A stretch of 11,089 nt of DNA. It comes from Tyzzerella sp. (GTDB taxonomy: Bacteria; Bacillota; Clostridia; Lachnospirales; Anaerotignaceae). The stretch lies in the NCBI GenBank assembly GCA_019415525.1, contig DXZA01000059.1, positions 1-11,089 of the forward strand. Reading direction: 5' to 3'. Below, piece after piece: positions 6,723 through 11,089 of the stretch (within the stretch, counting starts at the first letter, position 1; every line of letters starts with the position of its first letter). The notes beneath the pieces are model-generated. The model saw only the letters and a list, made by a program, of their open reading frames with translations. It ran no database searches and had not been told where the DNA came from. Position numbers and translations under genes: made by a program.

Positions 6723-7979
6723 TTATTTTCCTAAAATATCTCCAATTTTTATAAGTACCCAACCAGCAGGTGTATTATATGGAGAAACAAGATTACCTAA
6801 TTCTTGATTTTCAACACTTACACTTACATTTGTATCTTTTGCAGCTTTAGTAAAATTAGGTGCAAGATTTGTTCCAGCATATAATGCTATTGTTAATATG
6901 GCAATACCTGTAATATATATTCTGAACATATTTCTCTTACAAAATGGTGCTACCATTGAAATTATAAATACAATAGATGCTAAATCAGTAAATGGTAACA
7001 TTCTGTTTCCTGGAAGTACCATAGCAAGTACAAGAGCTGTTGGTATAAGAAGTAATGATGTTGCTATAATACAAGGTTCTCCTATTAATAAAGCAGTATC
7101 CATTCCAAAATAAAATTCTCTATTAGGGAATAATTTCTTCATAAATTCTTCTGCTGCATCCCTTATTATCATAACACCTTCAACTGTTACATCTACCATT
7201 TTTGGAAGAAGTATCATAACTGCAGCAACTTTAACAGCAAGAGGTAAAATTTCTACAATTGGCCAACCAGCTAAAAAACCAAGACCTGCTCCAAGAACAG
7301 TAGCTAACGTAATAGGTTCACCTATTACACCAAGTGTTTTTGTAATTTTTTCAGGATTTAAATCAATATTTTTAATTCCAGGTATTTTTTCTATTATCCA
7401 ATTGATAGCTATACCAATAGGTACATATATACTACATGTTGCATGAACAAATGCTACACCTTTTATATCATACATTTTTTGTATTGGTTTTGCTGTTAAA
7501 TCTCCTATTATAAAAGCTATAAGATATAAAAGTAATGCTGCACAAACACCAAAAATAATACTACCTGTTGAACCATAAACCATTGTTCCAACTAAAGAAA
7601 TTAGCCAATAATTAAAAATATCTATGTTTATAATTTTTGTTTTATTTATTACAAGAAGTATAACATTTAATAAAATTGCACCAACAACTATAAATGGTAT
7701 AAGAGGTGAAGCCCAACCAATTGCTGCTCCAGTAGCCCAACCAGCATCAACAACTGTAAGTTGTAACCCAAATCTATTTACCATATCTTGTGCTGCAGGT
7801 CCAAGGCTTTCCAAAAGTAGATTAACTACCATATTAATACCTGTAAACCCTATTCCAACAGTCATACCAGCTTTAAAAGCTTTTCCTGGCTTTACTCTAA
7901 AAACAAGACCAAGTAAGAAAAATATAATAGGCATCATTACTGTTGCACCCATTCCAATTATTGCATTAAAAATAGTCAT
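6723..7979 (-). CDS. PTS galactitol-family transporter subunit EIIC, without EIIA/EIIB
   Basis: A 418-residue integral membrane protein of the GatC type, close to the usual length. Many hydrophobic segments run from about residue 10 to 370. Family marks include VGIGFTGIN (41-49) and two GEP motifs (VIGEPITL near 220 and LIGEPCII near 300), plus GMDTALL (292-298). GatC normally works with separate EIIA and EIIB proteins that phosphorylate the incoming polyol or sugar. Neither is found in this window, although the operon from here to glpP is complete. Either the partners are encoded elsewhere, or the protein carries its substrate without phosphorylation and the FGGY kinase adds the phosphate. 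AGGAGG stands seven bases before the ATG. It is the first gene behind the leader with the terminator. Confidence 0.85.
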   Translation of the reverse strand: MTIFNAIIGMGATVMMPIIFFLLGLVFRVKPGKAFKAGMTVGIGFTGINMVVNLLLESLGPAAQDMVNRFGLQLTVVDAGWATGAAIGWASPLIPFIVVGAILLNVILLVINKTKIINIDIFNYWLISLVGTMVYGSTGSIIFGVCAALLLYLIAFIIGDLTAKPIQKMYDIKGVAFVHATCSIYVPIGIAINWIIEKIPGIKNIDLNPEKITKTLGVIGEPITLATVLGAGLGFLAGWPIVEILPLAVKVAAVMILLPKMVDVTVEGVMIIRDAAEEFMKKLFPNREFYFGMDTALLIGEPCIIATSLLLIPTALVLAMVLPGNRMLPFTDLASIVFIISMVAPFCKRNMFRIYITGIAILTIALYAGTNLAPNFTKAAKDTNVSVSVENQELGNLVSPYNTPAGWVLIKIGDILGK

Positions 7980-8048
7980 AATAAATCCTCCTTTTTTTGG
8001 GGTACTTATTTACATTTTGTTTCTTATAGCACATTAAAAATATTTAAT

Positions 8049-8064
8049 AAAAATCCGGATTTTT
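8049..8064. promoter_or_regulatory. Perfect 16-bp palindrome, possible operator
   Basis: AAAAATCCGGATTTTT is a perfect palindrome with a central CG, lying between the leader terminator and the EIIC gene. A weak second promoter (TTTATT, 17 bp, TATAAG with an upstream TG, 8023-8051) would have its -35 overlapping it, so a protein bound here could control that promoter. The half-site does not match the TTAA-type operators of the alpha-glucosidase gene, so a different regulator is likely. It could also be part of the leader RNA folding, since its ATCCG can pair with CGGAT of the terminator 5' arm. Confidence 0.35.
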
Positions 8065-8068
8065 TTAT

Positions 8069-8119
8069 AAAAAAAGCGGATAACATTAACAGTATAAATA
8101 AACTGTTAACATTATCCGC
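8069..8119 (-). terminator. Leader terminator upstream of the EIIC operon
   Basis: GCGGATAA and TTAACAGT at 8076-8093 pair with 8102-8119: two 8-bp helices separated by a two-base internal mismatch, with an 8-nt loop. On the minus strand the stem is followed by seven T. This is a strong intrinsic terminator. It could end transcripts from the alpha-glucosidase and LacI genes, whose stop is at 8242. However, a promoter at 8163-8191 fires into it, so it also stands in the leader of the EIIC operon, where it must be passed for the operon to be expressed. That layout is typical of attenuation or antitermination control. Confidence 0.8.
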
Positions 8120-8162
8120 ATTCATCTCACTATGCTATAAAATATTTTGTTTTGATGCTTAT

Positions 8163-8191
8163 ATTATATTTTATACAAATAATAATATCAA
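8163..8191 (-). promoter_or_regulatory. Sigma-A promoter of the EIIC operon
   Basis: TTGATA (complement of 8186-8191), a 17-bp spacer and a perfect TATAAT (complement of 8163-8168) lie on the minus strand, just after the LacI gene. The predicted start is near 8156, giving a leader of about 177 nt before the EIIC start codon. The terminator at 8069-8119 lies within this leader. Confidence 0.7.
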
Positions 8192-8241
8192 TAGTATTAT
8201 GTTATAAAATTAAAATTAAATTTTTGGTTATTATTAAATGT

Positions 8242-9258
8242 TTATTTTATATTTTTTACAGAATTACGTTCCTCTATATCAACAGAAATACGTATATTTT
8301 TATTTTCTATATTTTTTCCTTCAATTATATCAATAAGCATATTTATAGCCTTACACCCTTTTTCATTTATATTCTGATTAATTGTTGTTAAAGCTGGATT
8401 ATTTAAATTTGATAAATATACATTATCAAATCCTGTTACTGATATATCCTCCGGAATTTTTATATTTCTATTTTTCAAAAAATTAATTACTTCAAATGCT
8501 ATATTATCAGAAGCACATACAATGGCTGTAATACTTTTATTTTCTGATATTTTATCAACGGTTTTTTGTTTATTAAAAGGGTCTATATAAATATGACTTT
8601 CTTTTGTATATTCAATGTTATTTTCTTTTAAAGCTCTTATAAAACCCTTTAGTCTTTCACCATCAACAGTTTTTATAATATTACCTGTAATATTACTTTC
8701 ATCAGCAAATACAATATTTTTATGGCCTTTCTCTATAAGATATTTTGTTATTATATATCCGCCTTCTTCATCATTAGTACCAACATTATAAAAATTTTGA
8801 TTTTCAAAATATCCATCAATTACAACAATAGGCTTTTTTGAAATATTTTTTACAATATTATATGTTTCTTCATCTATTCCAGCAAATATAAGACCATCTA
8901 CACTCCAAGTTGATACAAGATTTTTTATTTCTTCTGGTTTATTTGAAGCATATAACATCATATAGTATCCATTTTTTCTTATTTCACTTTCAATAACTCC
9001 TAAAAGTTCTGCTGTAAAAGGGTCTTTAAGACTATTATCTTTTACATTCATAAATGTACATACAACACCTATTATTTTTGAACGTTTTTCAGAAAGTATT
9101 CTGGCTCCCATACTAGGTACATAATTAAGTTCTGATATTATATTTTCTATTTTTTCAATAGTCTTTTTAGAAACTTTATTTTTCTTACCTTTTATAACAT
9201 TAGAAACAGTAGCTGTACTTACTCCTGCTTTTTCTGCTATATCTTTTATAGTTGCCAA
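8242..9258 (-). CDS. LacI-family transcriptional repressor
   Basis: A 338-residue DNA-binding sugar-responsive repressor, normal LacI length. The helix-turn-helix TIKDIAEKAGVSTATVSNVI is at 3-22, and the hinge helix segment PSMGARILSEKR is at 48-59. The periplasmic-binding-protein-like core then runs to the end, with ASDNIAFEVINFLKNR and the conserved ISVTGFDNVYLS late in the chain. The start codon is TTG, with GAGGGTGG well placed upstream and no ATG in frame near it; the MATIKDIAEKAG start fits the family. It follows the alpha-glucosidase gene by 19 nt and probably shares its transcript. Its likely targets are the two TTAA-type palindromes at 10996-11039, making it an autoregulated local repressor. 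The effector is unknown, perhaps an alpha-glucoside or its phosphate. Confidence 0.9.
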   Translation of the reverse strand: MATIKDIAEKAGVSTATVSNVIKGKKNKVSKKTIEKIENIISELNYVPSMGARILSEKRSKIIGVVCTFMNVKDNSLKDPFTAELLGVIESEIRKNGYYMMLYASNKPEEIKNLVSTWSVDGLIFAGIDEETYNIVKNISKKPIVVIDGYFENQNFYNVGTNDEEGGYIITKYLIEKGHKNIVFADESNITGNIIKTVDGERLKGFIRALKENNIEYTKESHIYIDPFNKQKTVDKISENKSITAIVCASDNIAFEVINFLKNRNIKIPEDISVTGFDNVYLSNLNNPALTTINQNINEKGCKAINMLIDIIEGKNIENKNIRISVDIEERNSVKNIK

Positions 9259-9277
9259 AATACCACCCTCTTTTTAT

Positions 9278-10957
9278 TTATTCATAAATATATACAATAG
9301 CCTCATATGGTCTTAATATATTTTTTTCAAATTTATCTGCATTTTCATAGTTTGAAATATAGAGTTTTGAATTCATATTTTTAAATTTTTCAGGAATTTC
9401 AAAGTTTTGTTCTTCTTCTGTAAAATTAAGTATTACAAGCATTGTTTTTCCTTCAAAATTTCTTTCATATACATAAAGACTTTCGCTATCTTCCATATAT
9501 TCTTTAAAATCACCATATACAGCAATAGGATTTTCGTGTCTTAATTTTATAAGTTCTTTTACATAATAGAATATAGAATTTTTATCGTCAAGAGCATTTT
9601 TCACATTTATGTCTTTGTAATTAGGATTTACACCAATCCAAGGTGTACCTGTTGTAAAGCCTGCATTTTCACTATCATCCCATTGTATTGGTGTACGATT
9701 ATTATCTCTTGCTATATAATGAACAGATTTCATAAATTTTTCAGGACTGTAACCTCTATGTTCTACATATTCTTTCCACATATTTTTTACTTCAATATCT
9801 CTATAATCATCTATTGAAGGGAATTTAACATTTGTCATTCCTATTTCTTCACCTTGATATATATATGGTGTACCTTCCATTGTCAAAAGCATTGTGAAAA
9901 GCATTTTGCTGCTTTCTTCTCTGAATTTTTCACTACCAAATCTTGAAACCATACGTGGTTGGTCGTGGTTTGAAAGATATATACTGTTCCAAGCCTTTCC
10001 GTGAAGTTCTGTTTCCCATTTTGAAAGTATTTTTTTAAGGTCAGTAAGTTTCCATTTTTTAATGTCCCATTTTCCGCCTTCTCCTGCGTCAACTCCCATA
10101 TGTTCAAAATGGAATACCATACTAAGTTCACTTTCATCAGAGTTTGCATATTTTTTTGCTTCTTCTATTGTTACTCCTGAGGCTTCTCCAACAGTCATTA
10201 CATCTTTATATTTTGAAAGAACTTCTTTGTTTATTTCTTTCATAAATTCATGTATTCTTGGGCCATTTGTAAAATGTTCAGCACCTATTGCACAGTCTGT
10301 TTCACAACCATATACTTTTCCGTCAGGAAGATTAGGAACTTTAGAATACATACTTACTACGTCCATTCTAAAACCGTCTATTCCCATATCAAACCAATAT
10401 TTCATCATATCATAAACTTCTTTTCTTAAAGTTTCATTTTCCCAGTTTAAATCAGGCTGTTTTTTTGTGAAAAGATGTAAATAATACTGGTCTGTATTTT
10501 CATCATATTCCCAAGTGCTTCCACCAAAGAAAGATGTCCAGTTATTTGGAGCTTTTCCATTTTTTCCATCTCTCCATATATAATAATCTCTTTTTGGATT
10601 ATTTTTTGAACTTTTTGACTCTATAAACCATTTATGTTCATCTGATGAATGATTTACAACTAAGTCCATTACAAGTTTTATATCTCTTTTATGCATTTCC
10701 AAAAGAAGTTCTTTAAAATCTTCAAGTGTTCCGAATTCGTCCATAATATCTCTATAATCTGAAATATCATATCCATTATCATCATTAGGTGATTTATAAC
10801 AAGGAGAAAGCCAAACAGCATCAATTCCAAGTTCCTTCAAATAATCAAGTTTTGATATTATACCTCTTAAATCTCCTATACCATCACCATTTGAGTCCAT
10901 AAAACTTCTTGGATAAATCTGATATACAACAGCTTCTTTCCACCATAATTTTTTCAT
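9278..10957 (-). CDS. GH13 alpha-glucosidase, oligo-1,6-glucosidase type
   Basis: A 559-residue cytoplasmic glycoside hydrolase (no signal peptide), full length for the group. The calcium-site loop DSNGDGIGDL is at 21-30. Conserved regions are DLVVNH (98-103), QPDLNW (167-172), GFRMDVV with nucleophile Asp199 (195-201), acid/base Glu258 (GEAS) and LSNHDQPR with Asp332 (328-335). Val200 directly after the nucleophile is the residue associated in Bacillus and yeast enzymes with alpha-1,6 (isomaltose) rather than alpha-1,4 (maltose) preference. A trehalose-6-phosphate hydrolase is a close relative and cannot be fully excluded. The start has AGGGGTG nine bases upstream. It is the first gene of a two-gene unit with the LacI repressor and has its own promoter and operators. 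Confidence 0.9.
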   Translation of the reverse strand: MKKLWWKEAVVYQIYPRSFMDSNGDGIGDLRGIISKLDYLKELGIDAVWLSPCYKSPNDDNGYDISDYRDIMDEFGTLEDFKELLLEMHKRDIKLVMDLVVNHSSDEHKWFIESKSSKNNPKRDYYIWRDGKNGKAPNNWTSFFGGSTWEYDENTDQYYLHLFTKKQPDLNWENETLRKEVYDMMKYWFDMGIDGFRMDVVSMYSKVPNLPDGKVYGCETDCAIGAEHFTNGPRIHEFMKEINKEVLSKYKDVMTVGEASGVTIEEAKKYANSDESELSMVFHFEHMGVDAGEGGKWDIKKWKLTDLKKILSKWETELHGKAWNSIYLSNHDQPRMVSRFGSEKFREESSKMLFTMLLTMEGTPYIYQGEEIGMTNVKFPSIDDYRDIEVKNMWKEYVEHRGYSPEKFMKSVHYIARDNNRTPIQWDDSENAGFTTGTPWIGVNPNYKDINVKNALDDKNSIFYYVKELIKLRHENPIAVYGDFKEYMEDSESLYVYERNFEGKTMLVILNFTEEEQNFEIPEKFKNMNSKLYISNYENADKFEKNILRPYEAIVYIYE

Positions 10958-10995
10958 TTTATATTACACCCCTATTCTTAAAAACTTTAATTTAC

Positions 10996-11007
10996 TTAAA
11001 CGTTTAA
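10996..11007. promoter_or_regulatory. LacI-type operator 1 (perfect palindrome)
   Basis: TTAAACGTTTAA is a perfect 12-bp palindrome with the central CG typical of LacI-family operators. It lies in the leader of the alpha-glucosidase gene, about 34 bases downstream of the predicted transcription start, where binding would block elongation or support looping with operator 2. Confidence 0.65.
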
Positions 11008-11025
11008 CTTATTATAGAATATTTA

Positions 11026-11039
11026 GTTAATCGCTTAAC
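11026..11039. promoter_or_regulatory. LacI-type operator 2 at the transcription start
   Basis: GTTAATCGCTTAAC is an imperfect palindrome with a central CG, sharing the TTAA half-site with operator 1. It starts right after the predicted start point (about 11041), so a bound repressor would block promoter clearance. Its centre is 31 bp from that of operator 1, close to three helical turns. Confidence 0.6.
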
Positions 11040-11047
11040 CTATTTGA

Positions 11048-11076
11048 ATTATATTATAACAATATTATAATTTCAA
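11048..11076 (-). promoter_or_regulatory. Sigma-A promoter of the alpha-glucosidase gene
   Basis: On the minus strand TTGAAA (complement of 11071-11076), a 17-bp spacer and TATAAT (complement of 11048-11053) form a near-consensus promoter, giving a leader of about 85 nt. Other TATAAT-like hexamers nearby make the exact start uncertain. Confidence 0.65.
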
Positions 11077-11089
11077 TATATTTTTTCTA

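Larger units (their letters stand above)
8022..8142 (-). repeat. Long-range complementary arms flanking the leader terminator
   Basis: Bases 8131-8142 (TATGCTATAAAA) and 8022-8033 (TCTTATAGCACA) are complementary in the minus-strand RNA over 12 positions, with two G-U pairs and an uninterrupted core TTATAGCA/TGCTATAA. The arms enclose the terminator at 8069-8119 and the palindrome at 8049-8064. Pairing would bring the start of the leader next to the EIIC ribosome site region. They could also be an inverted pair of protein sites. Only the complementarity is seen. Confidence 0.4.

Noticed and set aside
7624..8037. Plus-strand open frame of 137 codons opposite the EIIC start
   Set aside because: Antisense shadow of the EIIC reading frame and its leader; no ribosome site and a composition mirroring the membrane protein.
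8076..8119. Reading the large inverted repeat as a LacI operator
   Set aside because: It lacks the central CG and TTAA half-site layout of the alpha-glucosidase operators, has an 8-nt spacer and is followed by seven T on the minus strand, which fits a terminator better.
8152..8391. Plus-strand open frame opposite the end of the LacI gene
   Set aside because: Low-complexity Ile/Phe/Tyr-rich translation from A+T-rich DNA, antisense to a certain gene.
10062..10415. Plus-strand open frame of 117 codons inside the alpha-glucosidase gene
   Set aside because: Opposite strand of highly conserved GH13 motifs, so a shadow frame.
1..11089. tRNA, rRNA, CRISPR array, transposase gene or complete insertion sequence
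   Set aside because: No cloverleaf-like or rRNA-like stretch, no regularly spaced repeats and no transposase motif were seen.

Overview
The window is about three-quarters A+T, with strong AGGAGG-type ribosome binding sites, intrinsic terminators with T-tracts and sigma-A-like promoters. Together with a GlpP-type antiterminator and an HPr-like protein, this suggests a low-GC Gram-positive anaerobe of the Clostridia type; Fusobacteria are not excluded. All confident genes lie on the minus strand, so the biological order runs from right to left.

Right part (11089 to 8242): a sigma-A promoter with two LacI-type operators 31 bp apart drives a GH13 alpha-glucosidase (oligo-1,6-glucosidase type). 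A LacI-family repressor follows 19 nt later and starts with TTG. This looks like a small self-regulated alpha-glucoside unit.

Middle part (8191 to 1372): a second strong promoter (TTGATA, 17 bp, TATAAT) makes a leader of about 177 nt that contains a complete intrinsic terminator. Behind it are six tightly spaced genes: a galactitol-type PTS EIIC with no EIIA or EIIB, a 2-hydroxyacid dehydrogenase, an SDR dehydrogenase, a class II (zinc) aldolase, an FGGY carbohydrate kinase related to L-xylulokinase, and a second, paralogous 2-hydroxyacid dehydrogenase. This reads as a complete catabolic route: uptake, oxidation or reduction, phosphorylation, cleavage to a triose phosphate, and handling of an acid or keto acid. 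The substrate cannot be named from sequence.

Left part (1371 to 171): a terminator hairpin has a promoter nested inside it, placed so that the new transcript starts at the hairpin's 3' arm. It precedes a GlpP-family antiterminator, then a probable decayed small gene, then a 75-residue HPr-like protein with no histidine, and a strong terminator. The outermost 170 bases have no confident gene and a less A+T-rich composition.

The main idea worth testing is that this is a sugar or sugar-acid operon controlled by transcription antitermination through a GlpP protein away from its usual glycerol genes. The operon also uses PTS-like parts (a lone EIIC and a His-less HPr) that lack visible phosphotransfer chemistry.
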